NCBI RefSeq assembly: GCF_030035675.1
Contig: NC_084482.1
Coordinates: forward strand, 219,875,943 to 219,939,942
Length of the DNA: 64,000 nucleotides
DNA from: Rhineura floridana
Taxonomy: Eukaryota; Chordata; Lepidosauria; Squamata; Rhineuridae
Direction of reading: 5' to 3'
Positions 43,686 through 55,787 of the stretch are shown piece after piece. How positions within the stretch are numbered: position 1 is the stretch's first letter; each line of letters opens with the position of its first letter. The position numbers were made by a program, and so were the translations under genes. Under the pieces are notes generated by a model. The model saw only the letters and a list, made by a program, of their open reading frames with translations, was not told the DNA's origin and did not search any database.

Positions 43686-44552
43686 TCACCTGCGGAGGGC
43701 GTGCGGCATCAAGAACTCTATATTCACTAGATAGTGATCTGACCATGACACGGGGTTAGAAGAAATTGCCCCCATTTTCAGAACACTTCCCTCCCCTCCC
43801 GAGACAAACACAAGGTCGAGAGCATGACCGGCTACATGGGTAGGCCCTATATTACTAAGGTGCAGATCCCAAGAAGTCATGGTTTCCATGAAATCCCGAG
43901 GGGCTCCTGTGAGGACAGCCTCGGTGTGTATGTTGAAATCCCCCATCACCACAAGATTGGGGGAGAGCAACCACACGCCCGAGACCACCTCGAGCACCTC
44001 AGTCAGGGAATCTGCCGTGCAGCGGGGTGGGCGGTACACAAGCAGAATCCCTAAACTGCCCTTTGGGCCCAACCTCCAGTACATGCAATCGACAAACTTG
44101 GTCTCGTGGAGAGGGGGTCTGGCAAAACACAAGGATTCCCGATAGATGACTGCCACACCCCCTCCCCGCCTACCAATCCTTGGCTGCTGTGCATATCGGA
44201 AACCGGCCGGACACATGGCCTCAAGTATAGGAGCTGAGGCCTCATCCAGCCAGGTCTCCGTAATACACACCAGGTCTGCGTTCTCATCCAGGATCATATC
44301 ATGGATGAGTGTTTTCTGTACCACAGACCTGGCATTACACAGCAGCAGTCGAAGATTGGATGGAGTTCTGCCTCCCCCAGTTATCTTCTGGTGGTAAATA
44401 GGCCCGGAACAAGGGACGGATATTAAGCATCTATCCCTAGTTCCCCGACGCCGGCTTGGCCTACTACCCGTGCGTCTCCAGAATCTGCCATCTAGCCTTT
44501 GAATATTGTGGCTCCCCACTCTCCCCACATTGTCCCCCTCCAGTCTGCACAT
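43686..44552 (-). pseudogene. L2 ORF2 endonuclease part
   Basis: LRLLLCNARSVVQKTLIHDM, CITETWLDEA, RRGGGVAVIYRESL, VVMGDFNIHTEAV and SWSDHYLVNIEF are the APE-type endonuclease landmarks of L2. The frame is lost after about 43,690; the text resumes in other frames at 43,670-43,485 (VRPRCLMEPKGFLNALGDM) and then in the RT frame. Confidence 0.85.
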
Positions 44553-44799
44553 AGCTCCCTCCTATTCGCCAACAGGCAGGCCTTCCGTCCCTAACTAACA
44601 ATAATAATAAAAAGTAGTCCACATCTCTCCTGTCCACAACGTGGGCTTAGTTCGCTTGCAGCTGATGATGAACCTTCTGCCTCCTCCCGCTCCTAGGCCT
44701 CCACTGCGGCGATCGTCTCCGTCGTGGCAAAGCGTCGTGGCCAAAGCGTCCCATCGTCTTCTTCTTTCCTCCCCTCTTGGCCGATAAAGAACGTCTGCC

Positions 44800-45430
44800 C
44801 GAACCTATAGGTCGATGGAGGGCGTGTCACCGATGTCGCGGCTAGCGGAGGTACTACACTGCGCTGCGCCGCCGATCTTGTAGGCCAATGGAGGGCGTAT
44901 CGCCGATGTTGCAGCCAGCAAAGGATGCCACTTCGCGCCCCAGCACCGCACCCCAGAGATCTCTTCCTGGGATGCCCAGAAAAAAATGAAGTGAGCAGCA
45001 CCGCCACCGCTCGGGCTGATGGGGGGCGTATCGCCGATATCGCGGCCAGCAGAAGATGCCGCGCTGCGCCCCAATCCGCTCCCCAGAGATCTCCTCCTGA
45101 GTAGCCCGAGAACAAAGCAGACAACGCCGTCACTCGGGCCGCCACTCAGGCCGCAGTCCTACTCCAGTCTGAACAGGAAGCAACCCGAGGCCGGCTAAAA
45201 CAACGCCGCACCAAAAGGCCACCGGGCAGCATGGAGCAAGCCGCAATGGCGGGACAGAGGCGGCAAAGAAGCCGCTGGGGGAACACGGGCTGAAGGAGGC
45301 CACCACTCGACCCCCCGCTCTTCCCACCGACGCCGGTCCCCACAGCACCGACCTCACAACCAAAGGGGTGAGTAGTCCACGCTCATCCCCCGGCTCCAAA
45401 TTGCAGCGGCGTTCTTCTTGCCTCACAACA
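44800..45430 (-). repeat. GC-rich repeated units in the L2 5' UTR
   Basis: The phrase GATGGAGGGCGTATCGCCGA recurs (with changes) at 44,813, 44,883 and 45,016. CAGAGATCTCYTCCTG recurs at about 44,953 and 45,084. The CpG-rich monomer-like layout resembles a LINE internal promoter. The open frames here are shadows. Confidence 0.65.
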
Positions 45431-45620
45431 GTTTACAAAGGGATAGGAGAGGGTGGGCAGCCAAATACATCCAATTAGAGGTGCCCACATACCTACAATT
45501 CCACACAGGTCACAAGGAATAATAAGGATGGAAAAAGTATCAAAAGTATTAAAATAAAATGTTAAAATAAGATAAACGGCGGAGCTCTAAACGGAGCTCT
45601 AAGCACAGCTTCCTTCTATG

Positions 45621-46911
45621 CCACCATCTTTTTGAACAAACGCTTCTAACAATAGAGCCATCTCAATAAAGATCACAACATTCTTTGTCTTTTAGGGTTT
45701 AAGAGATCAATCACCCAAAACCAGGAATTTACAGTCACATTCCCTAGGAGACAGGAGTCTTATCAGGAAACATGTCTAGTAATGCCAGAACCCCTATCAG
45801 CAATTCCAATTTTTTCCATTATTCCCATTTGTCACGTCCGCATTCCCCCTCCCAATTTACATTCAGCCCAACGGTGGGCACAAAGTGTATTTATACCTAA
45901 CATATTTGAGGGGTCGGTAGCAGCTCTCTTGGGGACTCAACTGCAGCTTTACACATTGCACTCTAGGAACAACACTGGGGCTGCAGAATCATGAGCACTA
46001 AGGAAGAGTGAGATATTTTGGGTCTCATAAAGGTTACAGTAAGGGCAGAGCTTTGGCTTACAGACCAGATACGGAAGTCCCCTTCTGACTTCTGTATGAC
46101 TTCACACAACTGTGAATGTACCCCCAGAGGGTGAGGGTCTTTGTCTTATTCTATCAATAGCATTAGGGAATGAATGACAGGGTTAAAGTTAGACACTGCT
46201 CTCATTTACTGTATTTGTAAAGGCAATAATCTTCCTGTTTCCTCTTTTAACAAACCAACCTTTAGTTTACTTTCTGTGTGCTTTATGATGATTATGGGTA
46301 AGGTTGTACACGCATGACATGCGGGTTTAATTCCAGCAAAAGGTTCTGCTACACTCTCAGGGGTGGCGTTTGAGTTTTCAGCATGAATACACCTATTTGG
46401 GCTTATGTCCACATGGAACAGCTTGGTGGAGAATGGGGGGCAGTGAGGGTGCTCTGTGACCTGTAAGTAAGTGTTGACACATGGCTTTGTAATGTGTGAA
46501 AGAGTCCAGACACCTGGAGTACCATGCCGTCAGCTCTGGGGGTGTGTAATGTTCTTCCATAAATGTTCCTGCATGTTCTCCCTCTCTCCTGGAATGTTTA
46601 AAATGGGTGGTAGGTTATGGTGAATGCAAAAGATTAGAAATTAAAAAGGGGTGTTTTTTTTTTAACAAACGCTGTTCCCTGCCCCCTGGAAGTGATCAAT
46701 TGGTGAATGATTGAGGGCAAACATTCACCTTGGAGCTATGTTGGCAAGGCTGAGTTAGGATCCTAGGATGCTGATTTGTCCAGGATTAACCCTATCCTCT
46801 TTGGAAATTGGAGTTGTGGTTTCCAAAGGCAGTGTTTTTTCTTCCCTCCTTCTCTGCAATTTTGGGGTTTTTACAACTGGGATCAGAGTACCTTTATGAA
46901 TAGGCCCTGAC
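45621..46911. other. Unassigned intergenic sequence
   Basis: No gene or named repeat recognised. Confidence 0.4.
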
Positions 46912-47340
46912 TAGGGATGTTTCACTTCTCTCAGTTTCTCATTTTGCCAATGTTAAATTCAGTTCTCTACATTGCTACAGCAATCTGCGAATTTTTTTTT
47001 AAAAAATCCTCATGAAAATTCTCCACCATTTTTGTGCAAATTTCTCCAAATAAACCCCCTTTTTAAGCAGCTTTGACAAAGGTACACATTTTTGCAAGCC
47101 ATTTCTCATCATTTCATGCCTTTTTGCATAGTATTTTCAGCAGTATTCAGTTTTATGCACTTTCCCCTAATATATGCATTTTTGTAAATGTTGTTTCGTT
47201 GGCGAACTACATCCCAAACTTCTAATAAATGAGAATTTTGAAGGATGGCTGTGCATCAGTTCTCATATAGTTTCGGAAAGTTCAAATTTCATAAATTCTG
47301 CTTGAAATGCCAACTGAATTGAAATTCTCACCCATCCCTA
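46912..47340. mobile_element. hAT-like non-autonomous element (429 bp)
   Basis: Ends TAGGGATG and CATCCCTA form a short terminal inverted repeat. A perfect 8-bp target duplication GCCCTGAC lies at 46,904-46,911 and 47,341-47,348. The 8-bp size is the hAT signature. No transposase inside. A second, eroded copy lies in V2R-B intron 5. Confidence 0.85.
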
Positions 47341-47348
47341 GCCCTGAC

Positions 47349-48599
47349 TAGGGCCAATCTGTGAACACTAGAATTTGCATAGGAAAAATTAAAAACTCTG
47401 AGGGCAAGGATCCATCCTGAAAAGTTCCCTAGTTTTCTGTACCTGTCTCTTTAAGTTGGTTAAAATCCTTTCACTTCCTTGCTTTTTGGTGAAGCTGTCA
47501 GCTAATGGCAGTGCTAACAGGTGATCAAGTTGGGGAAATTAGGAAGGAACTTTGCATTACCTAAAATGAAGTCTGTACCCATTGTGCTGTATGGCAGTAA
47601 AATCATTCCATTAAAAAAATGGAAGATATGGCAGAGGCCTTAAGTTCACCAGTGAGTGGGATTAAATGATTCATGAAAGAAGAGGGAGAAATTTCAGCTC
47701 TTAAGAGGTGGATTTCTAACCAATGAAACTGTGTTTGGGGCCATGACTATTTTCCAACTGAGGACCCTTTGTAGTTTTTAGATGCTTCTGAGCTTTGTTG
47801 TCAGGAGAGGAAACCTTCTCAGGCCTAGCCAGTGAAAAGGGGGCAGTCACTATCGATTTGTGATGTAGGATGTGTAAAGGTTGGAGGAAGGATTGTGAGG
47901 GAAAAGCCATGACTCCTATCCCACAGGGCCTGTAAGCAGGGGTTGTAGGGAATGGCTGGAGAGACCTGCTAAAGGAGAATGAAGATATTGCCTGGGTTAA
48001 AAATAATGCTTAGGGATGAGGGGAATCAGAAGGGGAATTTGCAAAGGTCCATGAAATAAAAGGGAAAGAGATCTGTTGAAGAAAGAGCAGGAGTTGGTGC
48101 TTCTGAGGTAAGGATGCTTGCTCAAAGTTTTTGCACATCCTGAAAGAGCTGAAGTTTGTGTACCAAACAGGTGTCCCTTCAGAGGCTGGACATCAGGGGC
48201 TCAGGTCTGTCAGGGCACTGGGGAATGGACAAGACAGGCTCTCAGGAGCACAAGGGATATTTTATGCACCAAACATTTCAAGCATATTGTAGGACATTAC
48301 CTCACCCTGCCCTTTATTCTGAGATTTAGGCGACTGGTCTCATGGGCAATCTTTGGGTAAATCCCTGGAGCTTTGGCAAGAAGAATAATTATAATGAGGA
48401 GAAGCATCACCTGGGCAACATTTGGGAGTCTCTGTGTGACACAGGTGCAGAGCTGGAGGAAAGCATCTTTGTGAGAACCCACAGAAGTGGTTCCTGGTCT
48501 TGATGTGGGTCAGCATGGGGGAAAAGATCAGCTTGGCCTGGGCTTTACTGACAAAGCACCTTCATAAAAGTCAGGACCAAGAAATACTTTTAGGATGTG
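47349..48599. other. Unassigned intergenic sequence
   Basis: No gene or named repeat recognised; open frames are short and featureless. Confidence 0.4.
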
Positions 48600-49035
48600 C
48601 AGTGCCTTGAAAAGGTATTTGCCCCCTGTCTGATTTTCTGCATTGTTGCTTATTTTTGGTACTGAATGTTGTCAGAACTTGACCCAAAGCCTAATGTGAG
48701 AGAAAGGGGAACCTGAGTGAATAAATAACACAAAAATTTGATACTTATTTTATTTATTCATTAAAGAAAGTTAAGCAAAACCAAGTGCCCCTGTGTGAAA
48801 AAGTAATTGCCCCCCTATTCTCAACCCAATGAAAGAGATTATTAGGGCCAGGTGTTTGAAGACCTTGGTAAACAATCAGGCCTGCTTTGGGCCAGCGCCG
48901 CCCAATGTAAATCTGACTAATTTTGGCCCTTGCCATCAGATTGAAGTTGCCAGCACACAGATTCCAAAGACACATCATACCATGATCGAAAGAAATTCCT
49001 GAACACATCCAGAAAACAGTTGCTGATGCATTTGT

Positions 49036-49336
49036 TGTTGTTATGTGCCTTCAAGTCAATTTCGACTTATGGTGACCCTATGAATCAGCAACCTCCAATA
49101 GCATCTGTCATGAACCACCCTGTTCGGATCTTGTAACTTCAGGTCCGTGGCTTCCTTTATGGAATTAATCCATCTCTTGTTTGGCCTTCCTCTTTTTCTA
49201 TTCCCTTCTGTTTTTCCCAGCGTTATTGTCTTCTCATTATGTGTCCAAAGTATGATAATGTCAGTTTCATCATTTTAGCTTCTAGTGATAGTTCTGGTTT
49301 AATTTGTTCTAACACCCAATCATTTGTCTTTTCATG
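49036..49336 (-). mobile_element. BovB (RTE) 3' end inserted in Tc1
   Basis: Minus-strand wording of the BovB end ([20 protein letters not shown]-like; 'tcgacttatggtgaccctat' on the plus strand). The Tc1 text resumes at about 49,337 (AAAGCTCTACAATGCC). Confidence 0.85.
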
Positions 49337-50160
49337 GTTGGCAAAGCTCTACAATGCCATTTTTAAAGCTCTGGGGCCCCACCGAACCACAGTCAGAGCC
49401 ATATTGACAAAATGGAGAAGGTTTGGGACAGTAGTGAAACTTCCCAGGAGTGGCTGTCCTGCCAAAATCCCTCCAAGAGCAAGGTGTAAAATCATCCAGG
49501 AAGTCACGAAGGACCCCAGAACAACATCCAGGGATCTGCAGGCCTCTCTCGCCTCAACCGAGGTCAGTGTTCATGACTCCACCATTAGAAAGACACTGTG
49601 CAAAGATGGGATTCATGGCAGAGTAGGAAGGCAGAAACTATTGCTCACTAAGAAGAACATGAATGCACATCTAGAGTTTGCCCAAAAGCACCTGGATGAT
49701 CCTCACGAGTTCTGGGACAATTTTCTATGGGCAGATGAGTCAAAGATGGGACTTTTTGGGCAACATGGGCCCCATTATGTCTGGCAAAAACCAAACACTG
49801 CATTCCACATGAAGTACCTCATACCAACAGTCAAGCATGGTGGTGGCAGAGTCATGGTTTGGGGATGCTTTGCTGCATCAGGACTTGCCATCATTTTAGA
49901 AACCATGAATTCTGCTTTGTCTCAGAGAATTCTACAGGCGAATGTCAGGCCATCAGTCCATCAGCTGAAGCGCAGCTGGGTCATACAGCAAGACAATGAT
50001 CCGAAACACACAAGCAAGTCTACATAGAAATGTTTGAGGAACAGGAAATTTAAGGTTTTGGAATGGCCTAGTCAAAGTCCAGACCTAAACCCCATTGAGA
50101 TGTTGTGGCAGGACCTGAAAGGAGAAGTTCATGCTTGAAAACCCACAAATGTCACTGAGT
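49337..50160 (+). pseudogene. Tc1 transposase (interrupted)
   Basis: HTH part: KALGPHRTTVRAILTKWRRF and RDLQASLASTEVSVHDSTIR. Catalytic part: first Asp in FLWADESKMGLFG, then HGGGRVMVWGCF, second Asp in QQDNDPKHTS, and final Glu in [14 protein letters not shown]. The N-terminus is cut off by the BovB insertion (the apparent Met near 49,239 belongs to BovB). Stops at about 50,024 and 50,137 lie before and after the last catalytic block. Confidence 0.88.
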
Positions 50161-50172
50161 TAAAGTAGTTCT

Positions 50173-50289
50173 CAGAGCTTGGAAAAGTTACTTTTTTAAA
50201 CTACAGCTCCCATCAGCCCCAGCCAGCATGGCCACTGGATTGGGCTGATGGGAGTTATAGTTCAAAAAAAGTAAACTTTCCAAGCTCTG
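50173..50289. mobile_element. Foldback hAT-type MITE (117 bp) inside Tc1
   Basis: Same element as 27,880-27,994. The perfect 8-bp target duplication GTAGTTCT (50,165-50,172 and 50,290-50,297) proves the boundaries and supports a hAT-type origin. Confidence 0.9.
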
Positions 50290-50630
50290 GTAGTTCTGCA
50301 TGGAGGAGTGGGCCAAAATTCCACCACAGCACTGTGAGAGACTGATCAGGAACTACAGGAAGTGTTTGGTTGCAGTCATTGCTGCTGAAGGTGGCCTAAC
50401 CAGGATTTGAGTCCAAGGGAGCAATTACTTTTTCACATGGGGGCATTGGGTGTTGCTTAATTTTCTTTAATAAATAAATGAAATAAGTATAAACACTTTG
50501 TGTTGTTTGTTCACTAAGGTTCCCTTTTCTTTAATAGAGGTTTTGGTTCAAGATCTGACAACATTCATTGCCAAAAATATGCAACAGTGCAGAAAATCAG
50601 ACGGGGCAAATACTTTTTCACGGCACTGTA

Positions 50631-51299
50631 CACAAATATTCATGCACCATATGGAGTAGTTACTTCTGAACATAATGACCTGTTCACATTACTGTGGAGG
50701 TTGGAAACCTTTTTCTGAATCCCCTTCTGGGTAACCTCCAAGGAGCCACAAGCCAGTAGTGGGCAGGCAGAAGTGAGCAGAACAAAGACTATAAATGTTG
50801 GCTTTGTATGGTAGGCTCCTTCCTACACACAGTCACACACTCCTGTCTATCCTCCATTGTGGCAAATATTCCCACTTTTAGTTTAGCTGGACTAAGAGAT
50901 GATAGAGGATTCAGATGTAATATTGATTCCCGCCAACCAATTGCGGTACAACTAAGCTTAATTCACTGGGAATGAAGCATTCCTAGTCTATTCATGAGTC
51001 TCACCACTGTGACACACCCAGAATCCATTGTTTCGGTAGCTCATTCCTAACAACTCCAGCCATAAAAGCATAAACTTCTAGCTTATCTCCAAGTCAAAAA
51101 CATCTCAGAGTGATTACCATCAGTTAGAATCTATTAAATCACACTGATAAAATTGCAATAAATTACTTATATCGAAAACTGTTAAGTGACTCCACTTAGG
51201 TGGACAATTGTATGTATAAACATTGAAAATCTTTCATGAACTGACAATTCCTTAGTATGTTTAGATGCATACCAGATATCTTCCCATGTCTAAGAGATT
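50631..51299. other. Unassigned intergenic sequence
   Basis: No gene or named repeat recognised. Confidence 0.4.
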
Positions 51300-52057
51300 T
51301 AATATGCCCCCCACTTTTTCTCATGTCAAACTTTGGAGCCGCATCTGCAATTTCACACAAACATGTTTATCTCCAGATCTGCCCCTGCCCCTAGAAAGTC
51401 ACTCAGAGAGTCCAGGATGCTGGAGAGATGAACTACGTTGTTATCTTTTCGGCGCCAGGCTAAAACCTTCCTATTCTCCCAGGCATTTTAAATGCATTTT
51501 AAATACATTTTAAATATATTTAATATATTTTTAAGTATTTTGATGTGTTAATTGCTTTAGTTGTTTTTGATATTGTTTAATGCACTTGTATTTTATATTG
51601 TACTTTTATATGTTGTACACCGCCCAGGGAGCCATTGGTTATGGGCAGTCTATAAATGAAACTAAATAAATAAATAAATAAATAAACTTTCTTCGCTGTA
51701 TAATGATCACAGTCATGGTGATTTATCTCCATTCTTTCCAAACTCAAGAGATATTTCTGGAGAGTTTGTAAACATCAGAATCAAGCATAAAATGAGGTTA
51801 TTTATTCCACTGTGCCTGGGGGGAAAATGTTGGCACACAGAATATCTCCTGTTTTGCATCAGAAAAAGAGTGACTCCAGATTCAGAGCAGGTGAAAGGGG
51901 GCCAGGAGATATTCCTGCATGAGTTGAATGGCTCTGAAGCTACCCATACTTGTAAAGCTGCTGCAGGTTGGGTCTTGCAAGTGTTTGGCTTCTTCTGTTA
52001 GCTGGCTCTGGAGGAGAGAGGAGGACTCTCAAGACAGGTGCAGGAGGAAGAGCCAGA
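51300..52057 (+). promoter_or_regulatory. V2R-C 5' flank, interrupted by an L2 tail
   Basis: Matches the V2R-B flank (15,880-16,359). The match is broken at about 51,436-51,687 by an L2 3' end ('tatcttttcggcgccaggct' to an (AAAT)n tail) that is absent from the A and B flanks. Confidence 0.6.
51436..51687 (+). mobile_element. L2 3'-tail insertion
   Basis: 3' end of L2 with the 'gtacaccgcccagggagcca' motif and AAAT repeats. Inserted in the V2R-C flank only. Confidence 0.8.
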
Positions 52058-52278
52058 ATGGTCTCCCTGGTACTTCCGTTGCTACTTCTGCTGCTCATGC
52101 CACATGGAGTCTGTGGGAACCTGAAGGCAAAATGCCCCTTGAATCTGATCAGAGAAGACAACGCACAAAATTACTACCGACCTGGAGATTTTCTCATCAG
52201 TGGGATCATATCTCCAAAGTATTTTCTTCAGCAACTTCTGTACAACTTTTCCCAGACCCCACTAACCATGTTTCTGGA
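52058..52278 (+). CDS. V2R-C exon 1 (only exon seen)
   Basis: 221 bp from ATG ([50 protein letters not shown]..) to the GTAAGTAC donor. It is one codon shorter than the other copies (deletion in the EDNAQ segment) and open. Exons 2-6 are not found in the next 11.7 kb. Either intron 1 runs past the window or this is an orphan first exon left by unequal exchange. Confidence 0.8.
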
Positions 52279-52960
52279 GTAAGTACTTATTTGCAGATGG
52301 ACGTTACATTCCCCCTGCACTCCGGTGGTTCCACTTTACCAGGGAAGGAGCCCTTGTGTCAGGGCTTGGCACCCTGTAGTCCTGCAGATGTTGCCAGATG
52401 ATAGTCCCCATCGTCTCTGGCCACTGACCACACTCCTGTCCTATTTTCTGTTTTCCTTATTCATCCCCGGTAAAACACTATCCCTCCTATTCTACTGAGT
52501 TGCCTTTTGCAGAATGTGACACCAGAATACAAATAAATTTGATCAGGGATCAAAGCCATGCACTGAATTAACTCAAGTCACACGGCTTCCTACAGGCAAG
52601 TAGATGCCAGGCTTCCCATTGGATTAGAGGGGGGAATGGGCTTCCTTCATTACCCAGAGGCTCAGGGGAAAATCCCTCTTAGCCAAATTAAACCTTCCTT
52701 CCTCCCTCCTAATCCTCTTTCCTTTTGTGTTCTGTCTTTAAATTGTAAGTCTGAGGACAGGGACTGTCTTAAAGATGACATTTATATGCTGCTCTGAGAT
52801 ACTTTTTTTCCCTGAAGAGCAGGATAAAATACTTGAAATAAAACAAATAAGTAAAATAATAGAGGCCAGGGCATTACCTTATTAGAAAAAATTGATGAAA
52901 ACCTATTTAACCTTCTCAGTCCCTCCCAAGTTATATGCAGAGCAAACTTCTTGGGGCAGT
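52279..52960 (+). repeat. V2R-C intron 1 homologous to V2R-B intron 1
   Basis: Follows 16,584-17,110 closely up to about 52,810. At 52,866 a degraded form of the exon 1 relic occurs. Beyond about 52,900 the similarity is lost into L2 pieces. Confidence 0.65.
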
Positions 52961-53145
52961 GGGGCAGGGAATTCCAAAGCTTGGGGGCCACAGCTGAAAA
53001 GGCTCTCTCCTGTGTGCTAGTAGCACCTCTGGGTGCCTCCTCCGAGGGAAGCTGGGAGTCTGGCAACAAGGGAGAGGGCCTTCTCAGTGGTGAGTGGCTG
53101 GACAACCAGCCAGATGGGCCACTAATAAATCTAATAAATAAATAA
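52900..53145 (-). mobile_element. L2 fragments, mixed orientation
   Basis: Minus strand TQERAFSAVAPKLWNSLP is an L2 C-terminal motif. At 53,037-53,095 a plus-strand L2 scrap follows ('gggaagctgggagtctggca'). Ends in ATAAATAAATAAA. Confidence 0.65.
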
Positions 53146-53169
53146 AAACAAACTTTTCAAAGCACTGAT

Positions 53170-53249
53170 AAATCTCTTCCCTTGTACAGATACTTTGATG
53201 TGCCTGAAGGTAGCCATTCTGACGAAAGGTCTTTCAACACTCCAAGCAT
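53170..53249 (-). pseudogene. Degenerate 13th zinc finger
   Basis: Out of frame with the array: KCLEC, stop, KTFRQNGYLQAHQSIC. The second Cys-knuckle spacing and the last His are damaged. This is the former C-terminal finger. Confidence 0.7.
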
Positions 53250-54518
<1,269 letters not shown>

Positions 54519-54717
54519 CTATCAAAGCTCGAGGTCTTGTACGGAGTTATTTTAGCGGTAGGTAACAGGTTGTGAAAAGAGACACAGATAGAGACAATTT
54601 TAACAAAACTCTGCTCTCTTGTTCCTCCATTTAAGGTGGACAGCCCAGTACTTATGTACAGCTGGAATTTACAAACCTAGGATGGATCCTGTCTGACAGG
54701 AACATGGCCCTTTCCAC

Positions 54718-54789
54718 TGCCAGAGGGCAGCTGGCATCCCGTCCTTCCCTCCCAAAAGGTTAGCCCCTGTTACCTGCAACACAAGACAG
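54718..54789 (+). repeat. Direct repeat, left copy
   Basis: About 72 bp, roughly 85% similar to 55,074-55,147 ('ccctgttacctgcaacac' shared). The two copies bracket a BovB 5' piece. Confidence 0.7.
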
Positions 54790-55073
54790 TGCTGGAAGAT
54801 GAGACCCCAGGTCAGAAGGAACTCACCGAGCTACTGGGGAAGAACAAAGGACAAGTACGAGTAGCGCTGTGACTAATGACGCAGCTGGGTCAAAGCCAAA
54901 AGGAAGCCCAGAGGCTGATGCGGACAGATGCGAAAGGAGAGTCCAGAGTTGTATGACGCACACAATAGGAATACAGAATGTGAGAAGCATGAACCAGGGA
55001 AAGTTAGAAATTTTCAAGCAAGAAATAGAATGCATCAACATTGCAATAGTTGGTGTGAGTGAATTAAAATAGA
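54790..55073 (+). mobile_element. BovB (RTE) 5' end
   Basis: 5' UTR wording ('gctactggggaagaacaaag', 'gctgggtcaaagccaaaagg'), then the start of the endonuclease: IGIQNVRSMNQGKLEIFKQE..IVGVSELK and a stop. Confidence 0.75.
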
Positions 55074-55147
55074 TGCCCAGAGGACAGCTTGCATCCCCTT
55101 CCTCCCTCCAAATATGTTAGTCCCCTGTTACCTGCAACACGAGACAG
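55074..55147 (+). repeat. Direct repeat, right copy
   Basis: See 54,718-54,789. Confidence 0.7.
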
Positions 55148-55689
55148 ATGCTGTCTAGCCCCCTTATCTTCAAAGGCATGGATCACTCCCCCCTTGTTGA
55201 CACATAAACTCCATAAAAATGAAAGATGCATGTTCAGTCAAGCTCTTGTTTATTTTCTTTTGTCCGTATTGAACCTCTCGCCTTTGTTATGCGAATGTAT
55301 CTCATGTAGCCCAGCTGAGGGTGATTGGCTTTAAGGAAACCATTGCTGCTCTCTTTTGTATATACTTCTATTTTCTTTTAAATAAACTAATATTTTATAG
55401 ATGGTGTGTATTGACTTGAAACTAATGATTCTAAATCTAGTTTTTGACCTCTGGATGCTACTTACTGTTGATTAACAAGGGTTAATCCTTTTAGAACTCA
55501 CAGATCCCCTTCCTCAGAGAAAGGAATCAGGAAGAGAAGGGGGGGTGGCAGTACTACTGTAACATTACTCCTGGAGGAGAGTGAGTTTTGCCTGGGAAGC
55601 AGAGACCCAAAGGAGTTGGGACTGTTCTTGGAAGCAAAGAACCCCCCTTGGGGTACTGAGGGCAAGTGACCGTAGGGGGACAACTCTTT
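55148..55689. other. Unassigned, weakly LTR-like
   Basis: 'tttaaataaactaatatttt' (about 55,376) with upstream 'gctctcttttgtatatactt' resembles the U3/R part of a retroviral LTR, but no clear TG..CA ends or target duplication were found. Not called. Confidence 0.3.
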
Positions 55690-55787
55690 GAGAAGGAACT
55701 GAACAGGGTGGTTCATGACAGATGCTTCTGGAGGTCACTGATTCATAGGGTTGACATAACTTGTGATCGACTTGAAGGCACATAACA
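55690..55787 (+). mobile_element. BovB 3' end scrap
   Basis: 'gaacagggtggttcatgaca', 'ggaggtcactgattcatagg' and 'gatcgacttgaaggcacata' form the BovB terminal sequence. Confidence 0.75.

Larger units (their letters stand above)
41358..45620 (-). mobile_element. L2 LINE, nearly full length with 5' UTR
   Basis: Minus strand, about 4.26 kb. Order: 5' end beginning AAAAAGATGGTGGCATAGAA (45,620), a GC-rich 5' UTR with repeated units, an endonuclease (44,552-43,686), a reverse transcriptase (43,311-41,860) and a C-terminal part (41,829-41,533). The 3' end has an (AAT)n/(AAC)n tail at 41,358-41,392. A few stops and frameshifts separate the blocks, so it is dead but rather complete; most copies in this window are only 3' pieces. 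Confidence 0.9.
48600..50628 (+). mobile_element. Tc1-like DNA transposon with long terminal inverted repeats
   Basis: The terminal inverted repeats are about 210 bp (CAGTGCCTTGAAAAGGTATT at the left, complement at 50,600-50,628). Each carries an outer and an inner copy of a GTGAAAAAGTAATTGC-type binding site (IR/DR layout). TA follows the right end; the left side reads TG, so one base has changed. It encloses a dead DD34E transposase, a BovB piece (49,036-49,336) and a MITE (50,173-50,289). It is old enough to have collected two insertions. Confidence 0.9.

Noticed and set aside
44693-45426. Several 65-150 codon frames in GC-rich DNA
   Set aside because: They lie in the repeated L2 5' UTR and follow its repeat units; low-complexity shadows.
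49239-49336. Apparent start of the transposase frame
   Set aside because: This part is antisense BovB sequence; the chimeric frame is an accident of insertion.
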